This document shows, one piece after another, positions 12,839-25,810 of a stretch of 64,000 bases of DNA (positions are counted from its first letter, which is position 1; every line of letters begins with the position of its first letter). Made by a program: the position numbers and the translations under genes. Source of the DNA: Taudactylus pleione (taxonomy: Eukaryota > Chordata > Amphibia > Anura > Myobatrachidae). The notes beneath the pieces are model-generated. The model was not told where the DNA came from. It saw nothing but the letters and a program-made list of their open reading frames with translations, and made no database searches. The DNA lies in NCBI GenBank assembly GCA_031769625.1, contig JAUIMM010000115.1, positions 18,864,501 through 18,928,500 of the forward strand. The letters are read 5' to 3'.

Positions 12839-13010
12839 GGGCAGCACAGAGGCACAGTGATTAGCATTGCTGTCACACAGCAGTTGGGCCAACCAGAACC
12901 CTATCTGTATAGAGTTTGCATAAGTTTCGTACGAGTACTCTGGTTTTCCTCAACACTCCAAAGATACGAGTTGTGTATATTAAATAAGGAGACTGTACTT
13001 GTAAAAAATA
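12839..13010 (+). repeat. tRNA-derived SINE (V-SINE-like), diverged
   Basis: Begins GGGCAGCACAGAGGCACAGTG, close to the vertebrate tRNA-derived SINE head with its A-box region (TGGCTCAGTGGTTAGCA type), followed by GCTGTCACACAGCAG, a degenerate B-box and a body similar to ATCTGTATAGAGTTTGCAT. The tail is decayed. Assignment is from memory of the family consensus. Confidence 0.65.
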
Positions 13011-13258
13011 AACCATACTGCATGAGTTAAAAGGGAGTGGGGGGAAAATGGACATTGGACTATCCCAAAACAGTTTTGCAAGTTTCACCCTCCTCACACA
13101 GATAGTTTGTGGTCACACAGTGTTCAAAGAAGTTGTGTTTCTCCCGTGCGTGCGTTGTAAAAATGCTAAGTTCAAATGTAGAGCAACGTGTTAACTCTGT
13201 ATGTACAGGGCAGATTGTATGTCACGTGCATGTGTGTTTGAGTGTCACCAAAGATTTA

Positions 13259-13419
13259 GGGGTCTATGTAATAAGTCTTGGAGAGAGATAAAGTGGATGT
13301 AGATAAAGTACCAACCAACCACTCAGCTCCTGTCACTTTACAGGCTGTGTTTCAAAAATTACAGTTAGGAACTGATTGGCTGGTACTGTATCTCTCTCCA
13401 AGGCTTAGTACATAGACCC
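13259..13419. mobile_element. Short MITE, GGGGTCTATGTA termini (Harbinger-like)
   Basis: Inverted ends: GGGGTCTATGTAATAAG then CTTGGAGAGAGATA, mirrored by TATCTCTCTCCAAGGCTTAG and TACATAGACCC. Internal halves also pair around the loop. Same family type as 20831-20984 and 49049-49205, which have 3-bp duplications. Confidence 0.75.
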
Positions 13420-16400
13420 TATAGTGATGGTATTGAAGATGTCGAAGATGAATGTCCCGGAAGGTCTTGGACATCCAAAATAAATAAAAGTGTGGCAAGA
13501 AATGTAAGAAAATAGTTTGAATTGACCATCAACTCTGTATACGAGGCGCAACGATGCAGCGGCCAAAGCTTTTCTTTTCTATGTGCAGACTCCGTGAAGG
13601 ACCCTTCCTCTCAGTGGTGCAATAGACTCTTACATTGTGCCAGAGTCTGTGTATGCGCAGGTCTGCGTGAACATTGCGCCGGCACCATGATCCCGGAGAC
13701 TTCTCTACTGCAAATGCGCAAAACTCCAGAAAAATAGCCGTTAGGCCATTTTTCCCGTGATTTATTTTGCTGCTGCGCCAAAAGCGGGACTAAGGAGGGG
13801 TAAGTACTAAACATGGGTGCAGGGTGTGCGGCGAGGGCCCCCCTGGTGCCAGTGTGCATCACACACCATGCACCCATTATAGATATGCCAGTGCATCTGT
13901 ATCTATGCGAGATTGTACCTATAAAAAACACTGCAGCATGTATATATAGTGGAGCCTTAATACCCTATATTTAGATTAGATAAGGATGAAAGAGGAGCAT
14001 CTAATTACAACGAAAGAAGATTGGCTGTTACTGTAGAGTGTGAAAAAGCTTCATCATCCAATACAGCTCAATGTAAACTTTGGTTTTTGATAGAAAGATA
14101 TGCAGACATTTAAAATACAAGTCAAAATAACCTAGTGCATGCTGGTCAATTTCCTGATAGTACTAATCTGTTGTACACACAGCCATAATGTTGAAGACAC
14201 CATGTACATCTGTGTAAAAGCATGTGCTTTAATATACAAGTAACATTAAGACTTACAGTGGAGGTCAAGTATCAATGAATAATTCATAAGTTGTGATGAC
14301 TGTTTTAAATTGGTTGCGGCTAACTTCCTTTTCAACTTACTGACCCTGACGCCATCATTTACTATCCATGTGAACATCTATGGCGAGCGAATCGGAGCAA
14401 GCCCCCATGCCTGAAGTGTGGTGAGCAAAGCGACCCCGCGAGGGTACAAGTTTCTACGGTTGGTGAACGAATAGTACATTTGAGACAAAATACCAGCATT
14501 TTCAGGGCATGGTACCGCACTTCTGTCCTCACTCGACGTCACGTCCGGTTCCATTCGCTGAAGGGGATGTATGCTCAACCATTTTGAAATGGACATAAAG
14601 GATAGATAAGTATTAGCAACAATGTAACAAGGACAAGCGTACAGTTTTACACTAGTTTTTCATATGCTTATTGCATACTGACTAGACCTGTTCACATGAG
14701 AGCATTTTTATATACCAAATCCAATAATTCGTCTCCTGATTCAACTTCTTCTATATCGCAGTACTAGAAAAGCTGTATAAAATAAATAAGGCTAGCAAGA
14801 GATTGCCTATAAGTAAGCATATAATATATTGTGCAAAGATAAAGATTGTATTAAAGATTGTACAAGGCACTATGTAATAAGATTTAAAATGTAGACCCTG
14901 GCACTGTAATGATGGAGTTGGTGAGGGTAAGGACGGGAGAGAACAGTCTGTAAAAATGAATAAAAAATAAATCATCATTAAATGGTGTTAAAACAGTGTA
15001 AAATAGCACAAATCTAGATTTTAAAACTTCAAATTAAAAATCAATTCAAAAGATAATTTTCTGATCTCAGAATTATATTTAAAAATGGTCTTTTATTTAA
15101 AAAGTAATTTGGCCTTTTGTATAATAAAGTTTTATCATCACTTTTTTTTGTAAACAAACAACTGATTTAGCAATTAATATAAAATAATTGCAGGCACACA
15201 GCAGTTCAAGAAGCAGAATGGCTTAAAAATAACTTTTTTTCCTTACTACAAAACATTTATATATATCAAAGCATGATGCCAATTTTACACTAATGCATAG
15301 CCATATTTTACTCTACTTTTTGCCTGCAGAACATTTAGATTGAAAGACACCTTGGAGTGACCAGTATAAAATGGCCTTTATGTCGGAAACTCGTTCACTT
15401 ACAATTTGGATTATTCAAAATGGTAAGGAGATATATGTTATAGGAACAAGACATGAGAATTTCAAATTATACGTTCCTTTAGGATGCATTTAAATACACC
15501 CAATTTGGTGTTCCCCGTCACAAATGATCAGAGCGTTTTAGCATTTGCTTCTAACTCTAACAGAATAAGGTCACATGCACTCCATTTATTTATTTCTTCC
15601 TCAGCAGTCGCCAGTAAAACTAAACATCCTTAAGCTGTGGAGTTTTTGCCAAAAATGTTGCAGCAAGACATCCTTGGTTACAGACTAGTCACTATGCCAC
15701 TACTTTTACAGAGTATATCTCTGAAGTATGTTAAGGTGCAACCATGAAAAATGTGTAATCGATCAGTATTTCTGAATTTTAACAGCACAAAAAAGTGATA
15801 AACTGTCTCTTTGATCACATAACTTAATTTTTTTTTTCACTGGTAAAATATTCACTATGCACTAGAGACATCTTACACACTTTCAACAAAGTCACTTACA
15901 TAATAGACATCAAAACATTGTCACAAAATAGTCAAAATATGATATGAAAAATTAAATAAACCTACTGATGAAATGGTTATATATAAAATTAAAAAGGAAT
16001 AGCTCTTAAGCAAATTAATTTAAAATTCATATAGAAAAGTAATGGGGTGCCCGGTAACTTTTGTTTTTGAACAAAATACAACGATTCTAAAATGTAATGC
16101 TCTGCACTGCAAAGAGTTAAAGGTTGAGATCCTCAGACTTGGGCCACCCAGCTAGTCTGCACATGCACTGTCCTACATTCCCAATGGATTTCCTATCAGT
16201 CAGCTTTGGGACATTTTGCATAAACATTCCCCTCAAAATGACTAAAGGTTCTTTTACCTTCCAGCAGGGCGTTTCCTTGGCTTTCATTTTAAGACATTCA
16301 TCAGAAGAATATCTGTGTATTTGATTATGATCGCCTTGCTCGGGAGAAACCACACTTCTTTTCAAACTATTTTAGTTCATCAGTATCAAAGTAGAGAAGA

Positions 16401-17487
16401 AGGAAATAGATTTTCTGAAAGCACTCCCGTTTGGTTCAATGTAAGCAAAATCAAAAAAGGATTAAGAGTTTGTTTTATGTATACAATATGTTAAAAGTTA
16501 TAAATACAGCTAGGGTAATCCGAGTCATGTCTTGGAATGAGGTGATTTTAAATTAGTTGTTTGCCAAGAATCTAATCAGTAATGTGCACAATCTGAGATT
16601 TTAACCAATATTGAACAGTTATTTATTCACAATGTGTGCTAAAATTATCCAATCTCATGTGTGCCACAATTATCCAATCTGACAAGATCAATGGAAGAAA
16701 ATAAGAACATTTTGGCATTCAGGAGTAGGAAAAATTTTTGGAATGTCTCAATACTTTTTGATTTAATGAACAAATACAGGTAAAATTATAAGTAGCAGTA
16801 ACAATAAAATTTAAAATAAAAAAACAAACACACAGAGAATTAACATGGCGACTACAAACAATGAGGAATAATCTAATCACAATAAAGAGTAGAGACCACT
16901 GTCGTAATTACAGTATGTTATGGAACAGAGGATATTGGGCAAAATGTAACCCTTAGTTTATTAAGTGTACTTCTTTTAATTAGCAGTATGGTGGCATGTG
17001 AAAGACCCTTGATGACTATCTGTCCAGATGCAGGATCATTTTCTGAGGAAATGCCATGTGGGGGAGGGAGATCGCAGATTAATGTTTAGCCATTAGGTCT
17101 GCCATCAAATTATCCAACAGTCGGATAATGGTAAAATTATGGGGTCTTATACATTCCGAGCTTGCCTTTCCCACCACAATAAGGTTGATGTGGGGAGTGT
17201 CAAACTTGAGTGACAGCATGCTCTGGACAGAGGGCCATAAAAACTGATTAGCATTTTCACAAGCCCATGTGCCAGCAGAAGATGTGTGACAGCCCAAGCA
17301 GGCAGAAAATACCATGCCAAAAGTCTGAAACTTTCTTCAATTCTTGGGAGCCAATCTGATATTGGGAATTGTTCTGTCTTCTTGCGTCTCCCAACAAACA
17401 GATTCATGTAATTGAGAATTCTGTTAATTTTTTTTCCTTTTTAGAAGGAAACCTATTTACCTAAGATTATCTTTGTATGTGGTATGG

Positions 17488-17595
17488 AATATAGATTGTA
17501 AACTCCACTGGAGCAAGGTCTGATGTGAATGCCCAAAGATTCTCTGCAGATTATGTGTGCGATATATAAATAACTGGTAAAAATAAAATAAATAA
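17488..17595 (+). repeat. LINE/SINE 3' tail fragment
   Basis: Contains GATTGTAAACTCCACTGGAG, TGATGTGAATG, TTCTCTGCA and a terminal GCGATATATAAATAAC followed by A-rich sequence. This resembles the common 3' tail shared by L2/CR1-type LINEs and dependent SINEs, as at 18248-18460. Confidence 0.6.
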
Positions 17596-18247
17596 TTTCA
17601 CTTTCCAAACTAAACCCCAGTATCTACAAAGGGCAGGCATATTCAAAACAGTGAACGGTTAATAGGCATGAGCTACGGAGGATGGAAAAGAGCCAGCATG
17701 ACATCAGCCTAAAGGTCTTTCATTTCAGGTACAGTAAGTACCAACATTTGTCAACATTGTAAATCGTTACTTATCACGACTGTATTAAAGGTTTAATCTA
17801 TGAAGATGTTAAATCAGTTAATCAAAGATAAATGGAAAACAAATGGAAATTTTAATAAATGTGATTTTTTTTGTTCATCCCAAATTAGACTAAAATGTAC
17901 ATTAGTAAAACCTATATAAATTATAATTCTCCAAATATTGCATTAGTTACACTTGAATGATCCTTAATAAGTAAATCGGAGCCGCTGTGTGTTTTGAAAC
18001 TAAAAAGCCATAATTTAAAGACTCATAGGGCATATCTTTTTTATATATACAGTAATGGGTCAAATATATTTGTCAATAATATTGTTTTGTTTCAGGATGT
18101 GTTGACCAATAATTAATATTGTTTCCAGTGCACGTACGGTACAGTAGTGTATATATTTTTAAACATAGGTCATTTACTTAAAGAGCAAATATTACAACAA
18201 CCCATATTAAACAATCTGCATGCACGGATGCCACATACTGTAGCTCT

Positions 18248-18460
18248 GGGCTTGCAAGTTTAACTCTGATCAAGGAGCTATCTGTGTGGAGTCTGTACAT
18301 TCTCCCAGTAATCTGAATTTCCTCCTAGTGCTACAGTTTCCTCCCACAAAGGGGTGCTGATAGGTTATGCACACCTCGGGCAGGGATTGATTTGAATGAA
18401 TAACTATTCTCTATAAAGCACTCTGTAATATGTAGGCCCTATATAAATACCGGCTAGTAA
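18248..18460 (+). repeat. SINE with L2/CR1-type tail
   Basis: Contains AGCTATCTGTGTGGAGTCTG, CATTCTCCC and TTTCCTCCCAC of the SINE body. The tail is GGGCAGGGATTGATTTGAAT, AATAACTATTCTCTATAAAG and GGCCCTATATAAATACC. Older and incomplete at the 5' end. Confidence 0.65.
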
Positions 18461-20083
18461 ATATAAGCAATGAGAGCAAAATGACAGCTTGTTTGTTATA
18501 GGTCTTTGCACATTTAAATTGCTGCACTCTGTTGGTCAGCAAATCCCAGTGTATCCTCTATACATAAATGTCACAATCTATAACTCATCTCCAAGTGGTA
18601 TTTGCAATGCCTGAGCAAGGGCAGAAATGATCAGTATTCGTATTGTACAACGTATTGATGAAACACTGGTTAGAAATATTCATTAACAGGAATGAATATA
18701 AAACATCAACACATGACAAATAAAAATGATGTCAAGAGAAGGAGCAGCACCTTCACCACTCTCTGCCAGATGCTGTATACACAATATACAGTAATGTGCA
18801 CAAACAAACTAGAACGTAAAATGGTTGGTAACAAATACAACTATTGAATAACAATTAAAAACATAAAGGGCTCTATTTATCACAATCTACATCATAGATG
18901 CGGATGGGTCTTGATAATATCGCCCAAATATCAAAAGGATGTTTCAAATATCGTATGCAGGGACAGAACTTTGTGAGAGCGCTGACCCTATGAATCCTCT
19001 CCGTATACTTTTCATGGTATTGTTAGCAAGAAATATCCTGACAGTGTGACTGCACATGCGTCGCCGGCTAGACGCAAACGCTTACTGAAGATGGCGAGAT
19101 GATCACAGAGCTTTCCCGGATATTGTTTTACAATCAATATTTAGTAAATCTGAGCAGGTCACATTTCCCATTACATTCACATTTACGAAAACTGCTCCAA
19201 AAGCCATTTAATACATTAAGTGAAAATAAAATAATGTGAAAAAGGTTTTTTGTTTTTTTTTAGCAAAAAAAAAAAAAAAAGAATGAATGATAAATAGGTC
19301 TGTAAAAGTGGAAAACCATGTCCCTATGTTGTCAATTCACAATGCAAAAAATGACTGGGACACAAAACAATGTTTCCAAAACTATAAATCAAATTCTGAA
19401 TGGAGACAAGTATTTGAAAATTGCTCATACTAGTAATAGAATTCAGTGTCAGTTTTCAGCATGCAGCAAACATATGAGCACAGAAATTGGCTATAGACTC
19501 ACCAACAGTAACAGAAATGTGTAAGGTAAGTCAGCCTCTTGTGTGTGTATACTGTACCTTGCTGCAGCGAGTTATGTCATCACTCTGCACACTTTATGGA
19601 GATAACAAAGAGAAGTGGCATGCAGCCAGGACACTACATGCTGTACTTCAACATGTGATTCTTGTGTAAGACATATTACACAGCCAGCGGGATATAGATC
19701 TCAATTGGGCATATTGCTGCGGTCTGTCACACTCATGGCTCTCAACACAAATGATCAAAGATTAATTTAGCAATATTGTGCTAATAGTAGAAGTGAGCAG
19801 TAAGTGCAATAGTGTGTATTAGGTTTCCAATATCAGCCAAATCCCACTGTCGAGTAAGCAGAAGGCAAATAAAATATTTCATCAATGACCTCTCTTCCCC
19901 TAACTAAAAACAACATGGGTGACTGCAATAAGTAAGCAGTATTTACCTTTCGGCTGATATTCGTGGCACTGTTATGTTGTTATGATATAACAAGCAGCAC
20001 GTATTGAAATGTAATGAGTACCATGAAAAGATAACTGTTGTGTACATCACATAAGCACAATTGTGGTCAGCCTTGTATCTTAC

Positions 20084-20210
20084 CTGTCTATTTCTATACC
20101 CAATGGATTGGCTGGTCGTTGAGACAGTGGGGATATCGCTTTATTCCGATCTGTACGCAAATCGTAATAATTAATTTCTTCTACCCACACTGCTGACTGT
20201 TCCAGAATAC
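20084..20210 (-). CDS. EXOC2: EXOC2 coding exon 3 (exocyst complex component Sec5)
   Basis: A 127-bp minus-strand exon. The acceptor reads TTTTTTGTAG (20211-20220) and the donor GTAAGAT (20083-20077). With the last base of exon 2 it reads [20 protein letters not shown], then [20 protein letters not shown], ending in phase 2. It encodes the conserved linker directly after the IPT/TIG domain. The motifs INYYD, RTDRNK and [15 protein letters not shown] are strongly conserved in vertebrate EXOC2. The exon is uninterrupted, with synonymous-looking drift only, so the gene appears functional here. Confidence 0.93.
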
Positions 20211-23065
20211 CTACAAAAAAGTTAGCCATTAATATACTGTATGCTAGATATTATAATTTTACTACAAATTTATGTCTACATTTTCTGCCATCTAGAATGT
20301 ATCCATTCTAAACAATGATAGCTCTTAACCAATCATGACAGTATCTAACAAGCCCCAACCCAAACATTGTTTTCCCCACTTCCTCCAAACACTAGTTTAA
20401 TACGAATCTACGGGTAAATTTACTAAGCTGCGCCTTTCAAACCTGCGCTTTTTACAGCAGTTTCATCGCTGCATTTAAAGGGGCAACAATGTTAGCACCT
20501 TTAAAAAGAGTTGCTTAGTAACTGTACCCGCTAATACTGGGTTGGTTTTGTTTTGTCGACATTCATCATGTCAATATCTGATGAAATGACGACATGATTA
20601 GAATGCAAACAAAACATTCCTGGTGGTCCAGCGATTACTTACCGTGTTCGGTGGGTCCAGCAACCCCAGCAGTGTCTTTCCTAACCCAAACTCTCTCTCC
20701 CCTCCCCCCGCAGCTTAACCCTGGCGGCATTCTGAGAGTATTAGTATTTCACATGTCAACAATGTCAAAATCTTATCTGTCGACATTATGATTGTCGACA
20801 TGGCGACTACATCCCACTAATTCCTTCTATGGGGGAGATGTATCAAAGCTTGGATAGAGATTAAGTGCAGTGAGATCAAGTACAATCCAATCAGCTTCTG
20901 TCATTTTACAGGCTGTACTTGAAAAATTACAGAAGCTGATTGGTTGGTACTTTATCTCTCCCCAAACTTTGCAAAATCTCCCCCTATGTCCCAAAAGACT
21001 TCAGAAGTTAAACATATACATACTAAAGATGCAAAAAGGAATAGAAACAATACTAATACAAAACAGACAAATAACCCCTCTAAAACTGGAGGGGTTTAAG
21101 AAGAGGTTAATATGCTGAAGTCTGTAGAGTCCTCTGCAAAATACACTGACCCACTGCTGTAGAGAAATAAATATTTAGATTATCTCTACAGGGTTTCCAA
21201 AAACTGCTTCATATTTATTAGAGAGATTACTCTTCTGTAACAACCCGAAGAAATTGTGTCAAAATATAATTCATGGATAGTGGCTATGATTTGTCACAAA
21301 ACACACTTACAAAGAATGAACTTAACTCAAGCAGTGTTTTTGATGTGATAAAGATATATGTTAGGCTGTTTCTCCAAAGGTTTGCTGCGGATTTTAAATT
21401 AAAATCTACAGCCTTCTCTACCCTACAGAGATATTAAATAAACTGAATCACTTGCTAGTACATAATACTGTCATCACAAGGTGCAAACATCACACTTTTG
21501 CTATTTTAATGGTGATAGGACAGTTAAAACAAATTGAATAGTCACGGTACCATGGGGTTGATGTCCGCAGCACAGAAAGCCATTTATGCTGGGTGTTTTC
21601 AAACCCTTTTACATCAAACAAAGTAGTAGCGTGGTGCATAGAGGATATAGATATTCACAGCAGAATCTATGTAGCTAATAAGAAGGGGGTTCGTTTGGCC
21701 CAAATCATCTATACACCTATGAGTACGGGAAGTTTACATAATGTTTGCCTGTTACACTAACATAAAATACCACAAGCCAAGTGTAAGCTACATTAATCAG
21801 GAAAAAGCCACTAACATGATAAAATGATGCAATGCAGTGGTGGTACAGTAGGGGTAAATAAATAGGAAGCTACCCATAATAAGAAAGTGTGCATCGAGGA
21901 GACCTATAACTAAAATCCATTCATTTTATTAACAAAAATGACAATAATGCAAACAACAAAATATGATGAGATACTGATTGATAACTAATGAATGATGACC
22001 CTGGTAACTCAAACTGGCACAAGTGCAAACAAATCTGCTAACATCAACACTTCATTCATGAGAAAATCTTATAGTAAACTAGAAGCATACAAACAGAAAT
22101 AAATGGAAAAAATGTCCAATGTGCTAAAGCACCTGGTCAGTGAAAACTAAATTATATACCTGAAAGTGTGAAAGCCATAAACATTGCTTACCTAAATAAA
22201 TAAATGTCATGCTAATACATGACTACCAACATTTACAATACAGTTTCAAAATAATGACATGTTGCAGTAAACAGATTCAAATAAACATAAGAAAAAGCTA
22301 AATGTGTAAATGTTGTTAAAAGAGTTACTGATATAGAACCATAGACAGAAATGTCTGTAATGCATGGCTAACAAAAACAAAGACCCTGATATGCTGAAAC
22401 CACATGGGAACAGAGAGCCAGTAAGAGAAAGCCAGTCACATGATGCAGAAGCACTTGGCAGTGACGTAATCAAACGACAGTCTATCTTGTCAGGTGCTTT
22501 AGTGCAGTTAAAAGTCTGTGTTACAGTGATTAATTCATGTAATCATAAATATGCTGTATTTTTTGCATCCTGATGTAATAATTAATATTCATCTATAATC
22601 ATAACTGTGTATTCTTGGCAAATTATATTTTTTATTTAACAGTTAACTGGTTTTGCACCTTATCCTTATTACATTTTTATTTATTGGTCATCACAACTTT
22701 TTGTTAATTAAATGTATTACTATAAAATATTGTTTTTAGAATGCATATTGTGGGTAGATTTCCTTTATTTGTGTTCCACATTAATATATAACACACAGGG
22801 GTATATGTAACAGTCTTCAAGTTGCTGGCAGTTGCAAAACTTTGACAATTTAAAACAGCATTTTTTTTAAAACTGATTTTGCCTTTTAAAAAATTGCCTC
22901 CTTTCATATAAGCGCTATAAAAATTGAAATCTCATGGCTTCCTACAACTTGCAGGTTATTACAATTATCCCATAATGCTAGCAAAAAATGTAATTACCAA
23001 AATGATCATTTGATGTGTATTTCAAAAGCGGATATTTTACAGTACAGTAAAATAAAATCAATTAC
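20211..23065 (-). other. EXOC2 intron between coding exons 2 and 3
   Basis: 2.9 kb of intron. Contains a probable MITE beginning GGGTAAATTTACTAAG at 20411 (right end near 20530), a GTCGAC-rich repeat at 20555-20815 (GTCGACATT and GTCGACATGGCGAC copies), and the MITE at 20831-20984. The rest is AT-rich with nothing recognised. Confidence 0.6.
20831..20984. mobile_element. Short MITE with 3-bp TSD (Harbinger-like)
   Basis: Termini GGGGGAGATGTATCAAAGC and (mirrored) GCAAAATCTCCCCC. Flanked by TAT on both sides (20828-20830, 20985-20987). Internal inverted repeat: CAATCAGCTTCTGTCATTTT against AATTACAGAAGCTGATTGG. Confidence 0.8.
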
Positions 23066-23242
23066 CAATCTTGTCAGGTTTCAGCAACTTAAAGAACACG
23101 GTTGAGGTCCCCTTTCCTCCAGATTTTGTTGTAACAATGATGTCCCCTTTGTCATTCTTGTCTTGACCGACCCGACATACTATTTTGCTGGCAGATATCC
23201 ATTCTGCCGTCAGCAGACAGTTGTGACCACAGATGGTTAAAC
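23066..23242 (-). CDS. EXOC2: EXOC2 coding exon 2, most of IPT/TIG domain
   Basis: A 177-bp minus-strand exon with acceptor GTTTTACAG (23243-23251) and donor GTAATTG (23065-23059). It reads [59 protein letters not shown], ending in phase 1. This is the bulk of the IPT/TIG immunoglobulin-like fold that in mammalian Sec5 binds the GTPases RalA and RalB, linking exocytosis to Ral signalling. Identity to the mammalian protein is very high (only conservative changes recalled), so the assignment is firm. Confidence 0.95.
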
Positions 23243-23602
23243 CTGTAAAACATAAATGTGTTAATTAAATTCAGTTCAGAGATATTTCAAAATACTGTAA
23301 ACTTAAAGTGTTCCTAGACACATTTCTTGAAAGGTTACTCGTCAGGGCCAAACATTATTTGCCAGCAATGTTGTAACAATTTAGGAAGCTCACAAATATT
23401 TTTGGAGAAGTGGTGGTGAATGTTGACAAGCGTTATAGATTTATACCAGTGACCAACATATAATTATCCCAATACTATAAATTCACATAGTTTACCAGCC
23501 TAAGCACCTTTATCGCAAACACTGTCACCCTGTGCCACATCTCACATATTAAAGTAGCCTTTATCCCAATCTCAATACTTCATTAATGTGTATTACCTAC
23601 CC

Positions 23603-23796
23603 TCCAACATGACCCATTACATTAGGTACAAAATGCTCTACTCCTGAACTTTCCACCTAATATATGATTGCAGACACCTGTGTTTAACTAGGTAATTGAT
23701 GAGACAGGTGTTTCAGCACAGGTGGCTGCAATCATACATTAGGTGGGAAGTCCAGGCGCAGAGCATTTTGTGCCTAATGGAATAGGTCATGTTGGA
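23603..23796. mobile_element. Foldback MITE (TCCAACATGACC termini)
   Basis: The two halves are inverted repeats: TCCAACATGACC, CATTAGG, ACAAAATGCTCT at the left against AGAGCATTTTGTGCCTAATG and GGTCATGTTGGA at the right, with CACCTAATATATGATTGCAG paired near the centre. Loop around 23690-23710. No TSD seen. Confidence 0.75.
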
Positions 23797-23929
23797 CGGT
23801 CTGGTATTAGCATCTCCTTCTCTGCAGTTGGGACCTGTTTATAGCGTCATTACTTTCAATCAAAGTGACACTGACGTGAAACACAGAAATCATATCTTAC
23901 ACCCTAGGGGTCAAGCTTAACACACTAAC

Positions 23930-24777
23930 AGGGGTATTCAATATGGGTGCGATAACATCATTTTTTTGCGTTAATATCACTAGTTTTAGTTTTACACCGT
24001 ATTCAATTTCAAAGACTTACCACAGTTTTGAAAAGTCTTTGATAAAAAACGGTGATAACTTTTCACCATTGAATAGGTGTCAAAAAAAAGTGCAGAATTG
24101 GGGTTTGGGGGTGCAGGCTTAAAAAAAATAGGCTGCACCCCTGAGATTGACATTTAAAAAAGAACTGTGTCAAAAAAAGTTTTAAAAAAAAATAGGGACA
24201 CCCCAAAAAATTAATTTAAAAATTGGGGTGCAAAAAAAAAAAAATGGGAAAAAATTGTTAAACAATAGGGAATTAGGTTCAGGGCTATTCTGCAAGTATG
24301 CGGCAGGTGTTTTCTAGAATAGAATTATAGCGGCAGGTGCACAAATGCAGAATTTTTAAAAACTGACTTTAGGGACATCAAAATATGTTAGTACCCATTT
24401 TCATGTAGCCCAAATTTGATGGGACCACTTAAAAAAACGAAAAAAATAACCTAAGTGCTCTTCTGCATCACTTCTTCAATGTCGGAAAAAAAACACCTGC
24501 TGCGGCTATTTAAATCCCCGACTTTCAATTAAAGGCTAAAACGGGGGTACCCATAGTGATCCCCCATGTTTTTACAACTTTAGGGGGGTCTTACAATTAT
24601 TTTAAGGAAAAATTCATAACTTTACGCAAATCCAACTTCGGAGTTTCCAGTTTTCGTTAATTTTATTTTGAATACTGGGATAAGCGGGAGCGCACACCAT
24701 ACCTTTACTCAGAAAAAAACTCCGATATGAAACGTTAACTTCGCCAGGGAAGTTAACCTTTCATATTGAATACCCCT
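23930..24777. mobile_element. 848-bp non-autonomous element with 11-bp TSD
   Basis: Termini AGGGGTATTCAATA and TATTGAATACCCCT are perfect 14-bp inverted repeats. The 11-bp sequence TTAACACACTA occurs at 23917-23927 (two bases before the left end) and 24778-24788 (abutting the right end). Interior is A-rich with homopolymers and no ORF. A 9-11-bp duplication would fit a Mutator-like (MULE) non-autonomous element, but this is inference. Confidence 0.7.
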
Positions 24778-25206
24778 TTAACACACTAGGGGATAAGTGT
24801 CATTCTTAGCCGACATCCAGCAAAGAGAGGAAGAAGGATGCACAGTGAACAAGCTCCAGTTCTAAGTTGCTAAGCTAAATAAAATTATACACACTCGGCC
24901 AGACAGTGCTTGTGTACCATATGCATTTCACCGCTGGCCAGCATCCAATGACGCAGCGACACTTCCAGATTTACAAATATACATCTGAAATAGATCAGGT
25001 GCGCTGCAGCACCACCGGAAGATCCGTTTTTTTCACTTACGTGTACGTGGACGCTGCAAAACTACAATATAAAGAGGCACAGTGAAGCCCCTCCCTTTAT
25101 GCTGAATTACCCCTGTAGAAGTCCAATTAAGGACGACATGCATAGGGTTGCGGATACATATACACACACACATATATACATATATATTTATATATATATT
25201 TTACAA

Positions 25207-25281
25207 ACTCTGCACTCACTTGCTTTTCAAACTGCAACTGGAGTCACAGTCTGAAAAGCAAGTGAGTGCCGAGTTTGCATG
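25207..25281. repeat. Short inverted repeat
   Basis: AACTCTGCACTCACTTGCTT pairs with AAGCAAGTGAGTGCCGAGTT, separated by about 33 bp. Flanked by TA-rich microsatellite sequence. The GCACTCAC motif recurs at 25384, 25488 and 27652, suggesting a shared terminal motif of the neighbouring foldback elements. Confidence 0.7.
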
Positions 25282-25452
25282 ATATTTTTTTATGTAGATG
25301 GTGTGGTCACATACCAAGGGCACCCCAGATGGTTGAGTGCCGTGGATTAAGTGTATATATATATATATATATATAAAAATTCTGCACTCACATCTCCAAT
25401 ATCCAGCAGCGGGGGTGCAGCCTCCGAAACCAGTTTTTAAGCTGGTTCAATG

Positions 25453-25810
25453 TATATCCAAAGTAATCCTCAGTTAAGAAAGAAGAGGGCACTCACCAAA
25501 ATAGTACACTATTGCATTTTAATCAGCAAAAAAGGAAGAGAATCCAAGCAGCATTTTCTATATCGACGTTTCGATCACACAGGACCTTTGTCAAGACTGC
25601 GGCATCATAATCATCAGAGTATCAGTAGCAAACTCTGATGATACTCTGATAATTATGATGCCGCAGTCTTGACAAAGGTCCTGTGTGATTGAAACGTCGA
25701 TATAGAAAATGCTGCTTGGATTATCTTCCTTTTTAGCCGATTAAAATGCAAAAGCGTACTACTTTGGTGAGTGCCCTCTTCTTCCTTGACTGAGGATTAC
25801 TTTGGATATA
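25453..25810. mobile_element. Foldback element (Penelope-type repeat, inverted dimer)
   Basis: Arms of about 175 bp face each other: TATATCCAAAGTAATCCTCA, AGAGGGCACTCACC, CGACGTTTCGATCACACAGG, CAAGACTGCGGCATCATAAT at the left, mirrored at the right; a short loop at 25628-25638. Each arm carries the 28-nt motif described separately. The TTTCG...TTGTCAAG style of sequence is typical of repeats related to Penelope-like pseudo-LTRs; that link is inference. Confidence 0.7.
25669..25696 (+). ncRNA. Hammerhead-like 28-nt motif (degenerate)
   Basis: Reads TTGACAA, then GGTCC, a TGTGTG loop, a decayed pairing strand and GAAACG. The inverse arm holds a second copy on the minus strand (25567-25594). 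The core differs from CUGANGA at two positions, so catalysis is unlikely. Confidence 0.3.

Larger units (their letters stand above)
6603..20083 (-). other. EXOC2 intron between coding exons 3 and 4 (13.5 kb)
   Basis: Mostly AT-rich unique-looking sequence. Recognised repeats inside are listed separately (hAT MITE, Harbinger-like MITEs, AT microsatellites, SINE, LINE/SINE tails). Other patches that look repeat-derived but could not be assigned: a GC-richer block at 8560-8760, one at 13520-13940, one at 14350-14590, and 17080-17400. No conserved coding sequence was found. Confidence 0.7.

Noticed and set aside
12839..12920. Functional tRNA gene
   Set aside because: A-box-like and B-box-like motifs belong to a decayed SINE head; no cloverleaf can be drawn.
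16117..16365. Facing ORFs in EXOC2 intron
   Set aside because: Checked as a possible EXOC2 exon; sequence does not fit and splice sites are lacking.
17079..17407. Two overlapping minus-strand ORFs
   Set aside because: Possibly repeat-derived, but no family could be named and frames conflict.
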